Shown one piece after another: positions 8,496 to 18,209 of a stretch of 64,000 nucleotides of DNA. Source of the stretch: Actinoplanes teichomyceticus ATCC 31121 (GTDB taxonomy: Bacteria > Actinomycetota > Actinomycetes > Mycobacteriales > Micromonosporaceae). The notes below the pieces were generated by a model. That model searched no databases. It was not told the DNA's origin and was given only the letters and a program-made list of their open reading frames with translations. The stretch is taken from assembly GCF_003711105.1 (NCBI RefSeq), contig NZ_CP023865.1:2753001-2817000 (forward strand), in the 5' to 3' direction. Position numbers and translations under genes: made by a program. The number at the start of each line of letters is the position of its first letter. Position 1 is the first letter of the stretch.

Positions 8496-11400
8496 GTGCG
8501 TAAGTCTCTGGTCCACATGGCCCTCGCCGTGGCCGTGCTCGTCGCGGCGCCGGGCGTGTGGGCGGTCGTCGCCGGTGAGGCGGATGCCGCGCCCGACGAT
8601 CCGCCGCCGGCCGCCGCCGACCTGCGAGTGGCCTATGTCGGCACGGCGCACCGGTCCATCGGTGTTGTCTCCGGCAGCGGCGCCGACGCGGTCTCGGACC
8701 CGCTGTTCGCCACGACCGTGCAGCACTTCGACGACGAGGCGTCGGCTCGCGGCGCCACGGTGACCTGGGTGAGCCGCCGCACGTCCCGCCTGGCGCAGGT
8801 GTGGGTGCGGGTGGGCGCCGGCGCTCCGGTGCAGCTCACCTCGGACACCGCCCAGGTGGCCGGGCACCCGGTGATCTCCCCGGACGGCACGCGGGTCGCC
8901 TACGCGATGACCCGTGAGGGCCAGGGCAGCGCCCGCGACATCTACGTGGTGCCGGTCTCGGGCGGCCAACCTCGGCGGGTCACCGACGGCACCGGGGACA
9001 ACTACTGGCCGTCCTGGTCGCCGGACGGCACCGAGATCGCCTTCGAGGGCAAGCGCGGCTCGGCCGTCACGCAGGTGTGGTGCATCCCGACCGCCGGCGG
9101 CGAGGCCCGGTACGTCACCAACATCGAGGGCGGCGCGGGCGAGCCGTCGTGGAATCCCGTCGCGAGCCGTAACCTGATCGCCTACACCGCCGCGCCGGCC
9201 AGCGTGACCGACCGCAAGGTGCACATCATCGCCCGGGACGGCACCAATGACCGGTTGATGCTCAACGCGGCCTGGGAGAGCCGGCAGCCCGCGTGGTCCC
9301 CGGACGGCGTCACGGTCGCCTTCATCAGCCGCAGCACCCAGCCCGCCGGCGCGCTGGGCGACGTCGACCTGCTCTACAGCGGCGAGCCCCGCGACGACGG
9401 CTGCGCCTGCGTCGCGCAGCTGCGGTACGACCAGGACCGCTCGATCGGCACGCCCGGCTGGTACAACCCGGACGGCGCCGGCGAGCGACTGCTGATCACC
9501 CGGACCACCGCGGCGGACCGGTACACCGCCGACCTCTGCGACATCCGGCCGGACGCCGTCGACCCGCGCGATCTCGGCGTGACCGTGCTCCGCGAGGACC
9601 CGGGCGCCGCCGCGAACCCCGACCGGCTGTGGAACCCGGTCAACGGCGATCCGTGGACGTCCCGGCCGTCGTACTCGCCGGACGGGCAGCACATCCTGAT
9701 CAGCCGGTTCGAGACCGAGGGCCCGAACCGGGTCGCGCGGCTCTGGGTGGTCGGGGCGGACGGCGCCGGGGCGCGACGCCTGGAACTCGCGGAGCGGACC
9801 GCCACCGGCTCGGAGACCGAGGCGGTCTGGTCGCCGGACGGTACGAGGATCGCCTACTCGCTGCGCACGCCGGGCGCCCCGGCACGGATCGTGGTGGTGA
9901 ACGCGGAGACCGGCGCCCTGGGGGCCGCGCTGCCCACCAGCACCGACCCGGTGGGCGACACCCAGCCGGCCTGGTCACCCGACAGCGGCACGCTGGCGTT
10001 CGCCCGCGGGCAGACCGAGGGGCGGGCCGCGAACAGCCACGTCCGGCTCGCCGCCGCCGACGGTTCGGGCACCGGAACCGACATCACCGCGGCCTCGGGC
10101 GGCGCGGGCCGCTCCGACTACGGCGTGGGCTTCGCGCCGGACGGCAACCGGATCGCCTTCGGCCGGGCGCCGGACGGCATGCTCGCCACCGACCTGTACG
10201 GCGGCAACTGCCAGGTGCTGGTGCCGGCGGGCAGCGCCTGCGGCGGCGCGCTGATCGCGCCGGACGACGGGCCGCACCATCCCCGGGATGTGGACTGGTC
10301 GCCGGACAGTGCGCGGCTGGCGCACGCGGGGCGGCGCTACGCCGCCGCCACCGAGGCGGACTACGTCAAAACGTACGACCTGGCCAGCGGCGTCCGTGAC
10401 GGCCTGACCTGGGAGATCCCCGGACGGCACCGGTGGCCGGCCTGGCAGCGCGCCAGCGACCTCGAGACCGCGGTGGTGCAACCGCCGCAGAGGTTCACGG
10501 CCGGGAAGAGCACCACCCTGACGCTGTCGGTCACCGACAACGGTCCGGTCACCGCCCACGGGGTGCACGTGGACCTGGAGGTGCCGGAGGGCTTCCGGGT
10601 CACCGCCCTGGAGGCCGGCGCCGGCGTCTGCGACGTCACCGCCCTCACCTGCGACCTGGGTACGCCCGGCATCGGCGGCACGGTCCGGGTGCGAGTCACG
10701 GTGACCGCCACCGGAGCGGCCACCGCGACCCTGCGCTGGACGGCCGGGGGCTGGCTCGCCGACGCCGCCCCGGGCGACAACACCGCCGAGGTCCGGCTGG
10801 TGGCCGACGCGCCACCGTCGCCGTCGCCCAGCATCTCCCCGAGCGCGTCACCGAGTGTGTCACCCAGCGTGCCGGTGGTGCCGCCCGCGCCGCCGATGCC
10901 GCCCCTGCTGCAGGTCAGCGTGGTGATCACCCCGACGCCCACCTGGGTGGGCCACCGGACGACGGTGCGCTACACCGTTCGCAACGTCGGCGGCGGCACC
11001 GCCACCGGTGTCACCATCCAGCCCAGGCTGCCCACCGGCATCCCGGTCGTCACCCGGCCGGCGAACTGCGACGCGACCGTCTGCCGGATCGGCGACCTGC
11101 CCCCGGGCGCGGCCCGTCAGCTCACCTTCGTGCTGGTCCCGCAACGGAAGACCACCACGACCGTACGAGGGACGGTCACCGCGGACACGGTCGTCGCCCG
11201 GCAGGTGAGCGCGCCGCTGCGGGTGCTGCAACCGCGCATCGAGGCCATCCCGGAGATCGGGCCGCCCGGCTTCGTCACCATCATCCGCGGCCAGGACTTC
11301 CCGCCCGGTGTGCCGGTGCGGCTGGCCTGGGACACCGGGGTCACCGTGGCGGCGAACCCGGCGGTGCCGGACGCCGAGGGCACGTTCGACGCGCAACTGC

Positions 11401-11531
11401 TGGTGCTCTGGAAGGACGCGCTCGGCCCGCGCAAGGCGGTCGCGACCGGGAACGGCTTCCCCGCGGTGACCGCCGACTTCCGGGTCGTCGCACCGGCGCA
11501 GCAGCCACCGGGGCTGGTGCTGCGCAAGTGA
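8496..11531 (+). CDS. Secreted TolB-like beta-propeller with DUF11-type domains
   Basis: 1011 residues from GTG 8496, which has GAGGGG 7 nt upstream. A Sec signal peptide covers residues 1-31 (RKSLVHMALAVAVLVAAPG...ADA). At least eight WD40-like PD40 motifs (SPDGTRVAYAM, SPDGTEIAFEG, SPDGQHILIS, SPDSARLAHA and others) build a propeller to about residue 650. Two DUF11/CARDB-like domains (about 660-770 and 805-930) are joined by a Pro/Ser linker, and an IPT/Ig-like end follows. The stop overlaps the next start by 4 nt (GTGA), so it is translationally coupled to the DUF4255 cap-type gene and the ATPase. An exported protein in a cytosolic machine's operon is odd; it may act as a surface receptor or anchor. 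Confidence 0.88.
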   Translation: MRKSLVHMALAVAVLVAAPGVWAVVAGEADAAPDDPPPAAADLRVAYVGTAHRSIGVVSGSGADAVSDPLFATTVQHFDDEASARGATVTWVSRRTSRLAQVWVRVGAGAPVQLTSDTAQVAGHPVISPDGTRVAYAMTREGQGSARDIYVVPVSGGQPRRVTDGTGDNYWPSWSPDGTEIAFEGKRGSAVTQVWCIPTAGGEARYVTNIEGGAGEPSWNPVASRNLIAYTAAPASVTDRKVHIIARDGTNDRLMLNAAWESRQPAWSPDGVTVAFISRSTQPAGALGDVDLLYSGEPRDDGCACVAQLRYDQDRSIGTPGWYNPDGAGERLLITRTTAADRYTADLCDIRPDAVDPRDLGVTVLREDPGAAANPDRLWNPVNGDPWTSRPSYSPDGQHILISRFETEGPNRVARLWVVGADGAGARRLELAERTATGSETEAVWSPDGTRIAYSLRTPGAPARIVVVNAETGALGAALPTSTDPVGDTQPAWSPDSGTLAFARGQTEGRAANSHVRLAAADGSGTGTDITAASGGAGRSDYGVGFAPDGNRIAFGRAPDGMLATDLYGGNCQVLVPAGSACGGALIAPDDGPHHPRDVDWSPDSARLAHAGRRYAAATEADYVKTYDLASGVRDGLTWEIPGRHRWPAWQRASDLETAVVQPPQRFTAGKSTTLTLSVTDNGPVTAHGVHVDLEVPEGFRVTALEAGAGVCDVTALTCDLGTPGIGGTVRVRVTVTATGAATATLRWTAGGWLADAAPGDNTAEVRLVADAPPSPSPSISPSASPSVSPSVPVVPPAPPMPPLLQVSVVITPTPTWVGHRTTVRYTVRNVGGGTATGVTIQPRLPTGIPVVTRPANCDATVCRIGDLPPGAARQLTFVLVPQRKTTTTVRGTVTADTVVARQVSAPLRVLQPRIEAIPEIGPPGFVTIIRGQDFPPGVPVRLAWDTGVTVAANPAVPDAEGTFDAQLLVLWKDALGPRKAVATGNGFPAVTADFRVVAPAQQPPGLVLRK

Positions 11532-12247
11532 TCGACGAGGTGGACGCGGCGCTGCTCGCGCTGCTGAGCGAGGACACCCTGCCGGGCACGGACATCCAGG
11601 TGGCGTTCGACGCGCCGACCAAGGAGTGGACGGCGCGGCGCACCGCTCCGACGGTGAACCTGTTCCTCTACGACATCCAGGAGGACATGTCGTTGCGGCA
11701 GGAGGGTTCGGCGGTCGAGTACGACGAGGACGGAGCGGTGGTGGCCGAGCACGACGCGCCGCGCTACTTCTCCCTGTCCTACCTGGTCACGGCGTGGACC
11801 AGTCGGCCGCAGGACGAGCACCGCATCCTGTCGATCCTGCTGGCGGGGCTGGTCCGGCATGACGTTCTGCCGCCCGCGCGGCTGACCGGGACACTGGCCG
11901 GGCTCGGCCTGCCGGTCTCCATGTCGATCGCCGTGCCGCCGGTCCGGGACCGGGGTCTCGCGGACATCTGGACGGCGGTCGGCGGCAACCTGAAGCCCTC
12001 GCTCGACCTGGTCGTGCTCGCCCCGCTGGCGGGCAGCCGGGTGCGGGCCGCCGCGGCCGTCACCGACGGGCTGCGGCTGCACGCGAGCGACGCGTACACC
12101 GGCGCGGACGAGTCCCGGCGGCTCAACCTGCCGGACGTCCCGGCCGAGGACCCGGCAGCCGCGCTGGGCGTGCCACGGGAACGTGAGCTGCCGGCCGAGC
12201 GCCGCCGGCGAGGTGGCGGCAGCCGGCCGGTCGGGCCTCGGCGATGA
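11528..12247 (+). CDS. DUF4255 (Pvc16/Cis16-type) sheath terminator or cap protein
   Basis: 239 residues, GTG start overlapping the previous stop. The body (IDEVDAALLALLSEDTLPGT, VNLFLYDIQEDMSLRQ, PRYFSLSYLVTAWTSRPQDEHRIL, LSILLAGL) matches the DUF4255 family, whose eCIS members cap the sheath-tube end distal to the baseplate. The C-terminal 40 residues are Arg/Pro/Glu-rich and probably disordered. It overlaps the ATPase gene by 4 nt (ATGA), and this cap-ATPase pairing is usual in eCIS loci. Confidence 0.9.
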   Translation: MIDEVDAALLALLSEDTLPGTDIQVAFDAPTKEWTARRTAPTVNLFLYDIQEDMSLRQEGSAVEYDEDGAVVAEHDAPRYFSLSYLVTAWTSRPQDEHRILSILLAGLVRHDVLPPARLTGTLAGLGLPVSMSIAVPPVRDRGLADIWTAVGGNLKPSLDLVVLAPLAGSRVRAAAAVTDGLRLHASDAYTGADESRRLNLPDVPAEDPAAALGVPRERELPAERRRRGGGSRPVGPRR

Positions 12248-14313
12248 GCGCGCCCACGGTCGACGGCGCGGTCGACGACACCGCACTGACCGGCGTCGAG
12301 TACCTCGGTGTCCGGCTCTCGCTCGTGGAGCAGCGCGTGCGTCAGGCGGTCGCGCTCCGGCAGGCCACCGATCCGGAACCCGGCGATCCGCTGCGCGGCC
12401 TGCACATCTCCGGTGCCGCGGCCCGGCGGCTGATCGAGGATCCGGACGCCGGCCCGCTGCCGGACCTCGTCGACCGGGAGGCGCAGCAGGCCGCCGAGGC
12501 GGTCGCCGACCGCGCCGAGCAGGCCGGGGTACGCGTGCCGCTGCGTCACCTCGCCCGCGAGTTCGACCTGCTGACCCTGGATACCGAGCTCCTGCTGACC
12601 GCGCTGCTGCCGGACCTGGATCGCCGGTACGAGAAGCTGTACGGCTACCTCAACGACGACGTGACCCGTCCGCGGGCCACCGTCGGGCTGGCCATCGAGC
12701 TGTGCGGCGTCCCGTCCTTCCTCGGCACGGCCCGCGCCCGCCTCAGCGCCGGGTGCCCCCTCGTCGACGGGGGCCTGCTGCTGGTCGAGGACGCCGACCG
12801 GCCGTTTCTGACCCGTACCTTGCGGGTACCGGACCGGGTGACCGCGCATCTGCTCGGTGACGACCGGCCCGATCCGCGGGTGAGCCGCGTGCTGCGGCCG
12901 GTCCCCGAGCCCGGCTGGGAGCCGGCCGGCGCGGCCGGGCTGGCGGCCGCCATCCGTGCCGGACACCGGCTCGGCTACGTGCACGACCCGGCCGGGGGCG
13001 CGGCCGAGGACCTCGCGGCGTCCGCGCTGGCCGGAGTGGGACGCCCGGCGTTTCGCCTGGACCTGGACGCGGTGGCCGGGGATCCGGCGCCCGCGGAGAC
13101 GGTCGCGGCCGCGGTCCGTGAGGCCCGGCTGGCCGGCGCCGGGCTGGTCGCCGGACCGGTCGACCCGGCGAGCCTGAACGTCCTGCAGGGTCTTCTCGAC
13201 GCGACGGTGCCGGTCGTGCTGACCGGCCGGTCACGCTGGGATCCGCTCTGGGCCGGGCACACCCCCGTGCTGGTGGCCGCGCCGCGGTTCGGCGCCGGGC
13301 GGCGGGCGCAGCTGTGGCACGCCGCGCTCGACGGGACGGGTGCGCGGGTCGCGGCGGACGTGGACGTGGCGCGGGAGCTGTCGCCGTACACCTTGACCGC
13401 GCCGCAGGCGCGACAGGCCGCTACGGTCGCCGCCCAGCAGGCGTTGCTCGATGGCGCGGATCGCGTCGGCGCCGGGCACATCCGGATCGGGGTGCGCAGC
13501 CAGAACGCGGCCGGCCTGGAACAGCTGGCCCGCCGGGTGGAGCCCGGTGTCGGCTGGACGGATCTCGTGGTGCCCGAGGACGTCGGGCGGCAGCTGCGGG
13601 ACCTGACCGACCGGGTCCGGCACCGCGAACAGGTACTGGGCGGCTGGCGGCTGCGGCCGGGCGGTGGCCGGGGCCGCGGCGTGACCGGGCTGTTCGCCGG
13701 CGACTCGGGCACCGGCAAGACCATGTCCGCCGAGGTCGTCGCCGCGGACCTCGGTCTCGACCTGTACATCGTGGATCTGTCGACGGTGGTGGACAAGTAC
13801 GTCGGCCAGACCGAGAAGAACCTGGAGCGCATCTTCACCGAGGCCGCCGGGGTCAACGGGGTGCTGCTTTTCGACGAGGCGGACGCCATCTTCGGCAAGC
13901 GTTCCGAGGTGAGCGACGCGCACGACCGGTACGCCAACATGGAGAGCGCCTACCTGCTGCAGCGGATGGAGTCGTTCGACGGTATCGCCATCCTGACCAC
14001 GAACCTGCGGGCCAACCTGGACGAGGCGTTCATCCGCAGGCTCGACGTCATCGTCGATTTCCCGGTGCCCGACCAGGCCCAGCGGCGTTCCCTGTGGGAC
14101 CACTGCCTCGGCGACGAGCTGCCCCGGGCCGACGACGTCGACCTGGACCGCTGCGCCCGGGTCTACGAGCTCTCGGGCGGGGCGATCCGGGCGTGCGCGG
14201 TCAGCGCCGGATATCTCGCGGCGGTGGCCGGCGGCCCGGTGACGATGGCCCACCTGGTGGCCGCCGCCGAGCGCGAGTACCGCAAGATGGGCCGCCTGTT
14301 GCCGACCGGCTGA
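12244..14313 (+). CDS. eCIS-associated AAA+ ATPase (Pvc15/Cis15-type)
   Basis: 689 residues. The N-terminal half (1-440) is helical and divergent. The C-terminal AAA+ domain has Walker A GDSGTGKT (about 486-493), Walker B LLFDEAD (about 540), sensor 1 ILTTNLRANLD (about 583) and RRLDVIVDFPVPD with the arginine finger region. Members of this family accompany nearly every eCIS operon and are thought to act in assembly, cargo loading or remodelling; the exact role is not settled. It is the last gene of the 8496-14313 unit, and a convergent DUF4157 gene follows. Confidence 0.92.
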   Translation: MSAPTVDGAVDDTALTGVEYLGVRLSLVEQRVRQAVALRQATDPEPGDPLRGLHISGAAARRLIEDPDAGPLPDLVDREAQQAAEAVADRAEQAGVRVPLRHLAREFDLLTLDTELLLTALLPDLDRRYEKLYGYLNDDVTRPRATVGLAIELCGVPSFLGTARARLSAGCPLVDGGLLLVEDADRPFLTRTLRVPDRVTAHLLGDDRPDPRVSRVLRPVPEPGWEPAGAAGLAAAIRAGHRLGYVHDPAGGAAEDLAASALAGVGRPAFRLDLDAVAGDPAPAETVAAAVREARLAGAGLVAGPVDPASLNVLQGLLDATVPVVLTGRSRWDPLWAGHTPVLVAAPRFGAGRRAQLWHAALDGTGARVAADVDVARELSPYTLTAPQARQAATVAAQQALLDGADRVGAGHIRIGVRSQNAAGLEQLARRVEPGVGWTDLVVPEDVGRQLRDLTDRVRHREQVLGGWRLRPGGGRGRGVTGLFAGDSGTGKTMSAEVVAADLGLDLYIVDLSTVVDKYVGQTEKNLERIFTEAAGVNGVLLFDEADAIFGKRSEVSDAHDRYANMESAYLLQRMESFDGIAILTTNLRANLDEAFIRRLDVIVDFPVPDQAQRRSLWDHCLGDELPRADDVDLDRCARVYELSGGAIRACAVSAGYLAAVAGGPVTMAHLVAAAEREYRKMGRLLPTG

Positions 14314-14514
14314 CCGCCGTCGACGAGCCGGCCAGGCCGTTAGGTCCAGCATCCGGATCTCCACCCACGGGCTCATGAGCGTGGCGGGGTCGCGGTCGAC
14401 CGGGCGTGGACGAACTCGCGGCTGCGGAACCGCGATCCGCGGTCGCTCGACCAGGTCGTCGTGTTACCGGCGGGCCCGGCCTGCCGACGCTGCCGCTCAC
14501 GCCGGGCCAGGCCC

Positions 14515-16050
14515 TCACACGGCACCGATCCCCTGGTCGGTGAGCCACGCCTCGCCCGCTCCGACACTCGCGCTCTCGGTCCAGAAGCCCCACGTCTTGG
14601 GACCCACGTCCATGGCGGCCAGGATGTTCGGGACCTGCGACATGGGCAGGTCGTAGCCGGCCGGTAGCGAGAACATCTGCCTGATCTTGCCGGTGATGAA
14701 TTCCTGGAGTCTCTCCGGTTGCAGCTCCTGCAGGTCCTTGGTCAGTCCGGTCGCGCGGACCTCGCTGTTCAACTTGCTCTTCTGCAGGTCCTTGCCGATG
14801 TTGATCCAGTTGGCCTTCATCGCCTGGTACTTCGCTGTCGCGGCCGCCTTCCTCGCATCGAGCTCCGCTTGGCTGAGGCCACCGGTGTTGTCCTTGTTGC
14901 CCTTCATGGTCAGCAGGGTGGCAGGCAGGAGGGACGGGTAGGTCACCTCGGCGAAGATGGCGACGTGCTTGTCCCAGCGGTCCTTGGCGAAGATGTGACC
15001 CTGACTCTGGGACGCGGTGAGGTCGGCCCACGCGACGTGGCCGCCGTCCTTGACCAGGACCAGGTCGGGGCGGGTGCCGCCCTTGGTCACCTGCGTCGCG
15101 ATCGAGTAACCGCCGCCGGCCTTGACGCTGAAGTCGGAAGTGGGGTTGCTGACCAGGGTCTCGATCACGTAACCGAACGCGGCCGCCATCCCCTGCGTGC
15201 TCCCGGTTTCGAGGTAGTCGTCCCACAACCGTGTCCACAGGGCTGTCCGCCCGTCCAGGTTGGCGTACGCCCCGAGCGACGGAACGCTCAGCACGAAGGT
15301 GTAGGCGTCCTGGGTCTTCGCGTCGATCGCGTCGAAGAAGTCCTTGGCCGCCTTCTGCCGGTCCGCGTCGCCGTCGTTGTAGGTCGCGTGCTCGACGGCT
15401 CGCGCGAGCGCCGGCGTGCCGGCGCCGGCCCGCTCCCCGGTGACCAGGCTGTCGCGCCCGGCGGCGATCTGCCGCGCGTTGGCCTCCGCCTCGCGTTCGC
15501 CGGCGCCGCCCGGGTCGGTCACGCCCACCCCGCCCACGGTGGAGCCGACCTGGGTGATCGGCTTGACGACGTGGGTGAGCTCGTGGATCCGGGTCTGCCT
15601 GTTGTCGCCGCCGGAGCCGTAGACGATGTCCTGCCCGATGGTGAACGCGCTCGCGTTCACCGCCGCGGCGGCGCGGGCGGCGGCCGGGCCACGGAACTCT
15701 CGCACACCCGACAGGTCCGCCTGGAACGCCGACTCCATCTCCCGCTGGAACGGTGCTTCCAGCGGCCGGCCCGCACCGCTCAGCACCTCGTCGATCCGGT
15801 CGCTCGCACCGGTCTCGGCGACCTCGTCCGTGCAGCCCGCACCGTGTTCGTGCACCTGTCGGGCCAGGAGCTGCCCGACCGCGCGGTTGCCGATCGCCCG
15901 CTGCAGGGCCAGCACCCGGCCGGGGCCGGACACCGCGGCCGGTGGTTCCTTCCCCGGCCCCGTCCGGTCCGGACCAGGCCCGCTTCGGGCGCCCGCCGGC
16001 TCCGTGGTCCGCCGGGGTTCCTGCCTGGCCGCGCTTCGTCCGTACTGCAT
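14515..16050 (-). CDS. DUF4157 protein, candidate injection-system toxin cargo
   Basis: 511 residues from ATG 16050. In order: a disordered Arg/Pro-rich lead; the leader motif VLALQRAIGNRAVGQLLARQ (about 46-65); the DUF4157 domain (about 85-190) with GRPLEAPFQREMESAFQADL, AFTIGQDIVYG and the zincin-like HELTHV (about 155-160) followed by GEREAEANARQI. The C-terminal domain (about 210-511) includes RPDLVLVKDGGHVAWADLTA and SQGHIFAKDRWDKHVAIFAE, which resembles the D...(D/E)xK strand-hairpin of restriction-type nucleases, though the ExK is not exact. It is encoded opposite to the structural genes and diverges from the sheath gene. DUF4157 proteins are widely linked to eCIS loci as cargo; the nuclease idea is my inference. 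Confidence 0.85.
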   Translation of the reverse strand: MQYGRSAARQEPRRTTEPAGARSGPGPDRTGPGKEPPAAVSGPGRVLALQRAIGNRAVGQLLARQVHEHGAGCTDEVAETGASDRIDEVLSGAGRPLEAPFQREMESAFQADLSGVREFRGPAAARAAAAVNASAFTIGQDIVYGSGGDNRQTRIHELTHVVKPITQVGSTVGGVGVTDPGGAGEREAEANARQIAAGRDSLVTGERAGAGTPALARAVEHATYNDGDADRQKAAKDFFDAIDAKTQDAYTFVLSVPSLGAYANLDGRTALWTRLWDDYLETGSTQGMAAAFGYVIETLVSNPTSDFSVKAGGGYSIATQVTKGGTRPDLVLVKDGGHVAWADLTASQSQGHIFAKDRWDKHVAIFAEVTYPSLLPATLLTMKGNKDNTGGLSQAELDARKAAATAKYQAMKANWINIGKDLQKSKLNSEVRATGLTKDLQELQPERLQEFITGKIRQMFSLPAGYDLPMSQVPNILAAMDVGPKTWGFWTESASVGAGEAWLTDQGIGAV

Positions 16051-16199
16051 CCCGCCAGTCAACACCGCGACCGCCACCGCCACGGGTAGCCACTCGGGCA
16101 GGCTTTCTGCCCCCCGAGACGCCCTGACGGACCTTGGCACGACGCGGCCGCCCGGCGAGGCTGGCAGCGTCCACCATTACGGGTTTGAAGGGGTTCCGC

Positions 16200-17750
16200 A
16201 TGCCGACGTACCTGTCTCCCGGCGTCTACGTGGAGGAGGCGCCGAGCGGTTCGCGTCCCATCGAGGGCGTCGGCACCGCCGTGGCGGCATTCGTGGGGTT
16301 CGCGGAGAAGGGCCCCTTCCACACGCCGACGCTCGTCACCAACTGGAGCCAGTACGTCCAGGTGTTCGGTGGCATGGTCGATGGCACCTACCTGGCCAAC
16401 TCGGTCTACGGCTACTTCGCCAACGGCGGCGGCGTCGCGTACGTCGTCCGGGTCGGCGCACCGGCCACCGGCGGCACGAGCGGCAACGGCCAGAAGGCGC
16501 TGCCGAACGGTGCCCCGGCCAGGATCGGCACCTTCCGGGCCGCGGCGCTGTCCGGTTCCGCGTCCGGCGGTGAGGTCACCGTCGAGATCGCCGACCCGGA
16601 CGGCGAGGGCGCCGGGGAGGACCAGTTCCGGCTGATCGTGCACCAGGCCGGCCAGCAGGCCGAGGTCTTCCAGGGCTCGTTCCGCCGCCGCTCCGACAAC
16701 AACGTGGTCAACCAGGTCCGTGAGCACTCGAAGCTGATCGTGCTGGAGGAGGCCGCCTCGGCCAATTCGCTGGCCCGCCCGGCCAACCAGACGGTCACCC
16801 TGGCCACCCCGGCCCCGGGCACGGATGTCGTCCCGGCCGGCCTGTCGGTCGACGAGTTCGCCGGCGACCTCGACACCCGCTCCGGCCTGGGCGGCCTGGA
16901 GGCGATCGACGAGATCACCATGGTGGCGGCGCCCGACCTGATGGCGGCGTACCAGCAGGGCGCGCTCAGCCTGGAGGAGGTCAAGGCGGCGCAGCTCGCG
17001 CTCATCTCGCACTGCGAGCAGATGGGTGACCGGCTGGCGATCCTGGACACCCCGCCGGACCTCAGTGCGCAGCAGGTGCGCGTCTGGCGGCAGGAGACGG
17101 CCGGCTACGACTCGAAGTTCGCCGCCCTGTACTACCCGTGGGTCAAGGTCTTCGACCCGGCCGGCGGCCGCAATGTGGTCATGCCGCCCAGCGGTCACGT
17201 GGCCGGGCTCTGGTCGCGGACCGACAACGAGCGCGGCGTGCACAAGGCCCCGGCCAACGAGGTGCTGCGCGGCGTCGTCGAGGTGCAGAACAACGTCACC
17301 AAGGGCGAGCAGGACCTGCTCAACCCGATCGGGGTCAACTGCATCCGGGCGTTCCCGGGCCGTGGGGTCCGGGTCTGGGGCGCGCGTACCCTCTCGTCCG
17401 ACCCGGCCTGGCGGTACGTGCCCGTGCGCCGCCTCTTCAACTACATCGAGGAGTCGATCCTCCTCGGCACCCAGTGGATCGTCTTCGAGCCGAACGATCA
17501 GCGGCTCTGGGGCACGATCCGGCGCAACATCGGCGCGTTCCTGACCGAGGAGTGGCGTCGCGGCGCGCTGTTCGGCGCCACCGCCGCCGACGCTTTCTAC
17601 GTCAAGTGCGACAGCGAGACGAACCCGCCCGAGGTCATCGACCGGGGGCAGGTCGTGTGTGAGATCGGCATCTGCCCGGTCAAGCCGGCCGAGTTCGTGG
17701 TCTTCCGGCTTTCGCAGTTCTCCGACAGCACCAGTCTCGTCAACGAGTAG
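16200..17750 (+). CDS. Contractile sheath protein
   Basis: 516 residues; ATG at 16200 follows GAAGGGG by 6 nt. The N-terminus (MPTYLSPGVYVEEAPSGSRP, then GVGTAVAAFVGFAEKGP) is the classic start of phage-type and eCIS sheath proteins, and the C-terminal domain (VRVWGARTLSSD, WRYVPVRRLFNYIEESI, ETNPPEVIDRGQ, AEFVVFRL) is the conserved sheath core. It would polymerise around the tube and contract to drive it through a membrane. Only one sheath gene is present. It leads the main structural operon. Confidence 0.96.
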   Translation: MPTYLSPGVYVEEAPSGSRPIEGVGTAVAAFVGFAEKGPFHTPTLVTNWSQYVQVFGGMVDGTYLANSVYGYFANGGGVAYVVRVGAPATGGTSGNGQKALPNGAPARIGTFRAAALSGSASGGEVTVEIADPDGEGAGEDQFRLIVHQAGQQAEVFQGSFRRRSDNNVVNQVREHSKLIVLEEAASANSLARPANQTVTLATPAPGTDVVPAGLSVDEFAGDLDTRSGLGGLEAIDEITMVAAPDLMAAYQQGALSLEEVKAAQLALISHCEQMGDRLAILDTPPDLSAQQVRVWRQETAGYDSKFAALYYPWVKVFDPAGGRNVVMPPSGHVAGLWSRTDNERGVHKAPANEVLRGVVEVQNNVTKGEQDLLNPIGVNCIRAFPGRGVRVWGARTLSSDPAWRYVPVRRLFNYIEESILLGTQWIVFEPNDQRLWGTIRRNIGAFLTEEWRRGALFGATAADAFYVKCDSETNPPEVIDRGQVVCEIGICPVKPAEFVVFRLSQFSDSTSLVNE

Positions 17751-17768
17751 TAACGAAAGGCGGCGAAC

Positions 17769-18209
17769 ATGGCCGGTGGCGATACCCTCATCGTCCACAG
17801 TTTCTCCATCGAGCTGGGCGGCATCCAGGTCGAGTACGTGCAGGAGGTCAGCGGGCTGACGTTCGAACTGGACGCCATCGAGGTCCAGCAGGTCACCCCG
17901 ACCGGCGAGCTGGTCATCCGCAAGATCCCGGGCGCGCGCAAGGGCGGCGAGTGCACCATCACCCGCGGTCTCGACAAGAGCAGCGCGTTCACCGACTGGA
18001 TCAAGAAGACGTTCCTGAACGGCGCGGTCGACGACGCCCGGCGGCACATCAGCATCATCATCAACGACTCGCAGCGCCAGGAAGGCCGGCGCTTCGAGCT
18101 GACCAACGCGTGGGTCAACAAGTGGGAGGGCCCGAGCCTCAAGGCCGGCGACTCGACCGCCGCGACCGAGAAGGTCACCGTGGTGTACGAGGACATCAGC
18201 ACCTCATGA
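17769..18209 (+). CDS. Inner tube protein (gp19/Hcp-like), first copy
   Basis: 146 residues, 18 nt after the sheath stop with GAAAGG upstream. It has the T4 gp19-like tail-tube pattern: FSIELGGIQVEYVQEVSGL, then GECTITRGLDKSSAFTDWIK and a final strand KVTVVYEDIS. It is the expected main tube subunit because it follows the sheath. It overlaps the next gene by 4 nt (ATGA). Confidence 0.95.
   Translation: MAGGDTLIVHSFSIELGGIQVEYVQEVSGLTFELDAIEVQQVTPTGELVIRKIPGARKGGECTITRGLDKSSAFTDWIKKTFLNGAVDDARRHISIIINDSQRQEGRRFELTNAWVNKWEGPSLKAGDSTAATEKVTVVYEDISTS

Noticed and set aside
10433..11527. Long N-terminal extension of the DUF4255 gene
   Set aside because: The extension overlaps the propeller gene in another frame and has no homology; the GTG at 11528 overlaps the upstream stop as expected for coupling.
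16090..16120. Hairpin GGGCAG-GCTTT-CTGCCC in the sheath/DUF4157 divergent region
   Set aside because: The stem is short and bulged, and there is no reason for a terminator there. Kept out as chance in GC-rich DNA.
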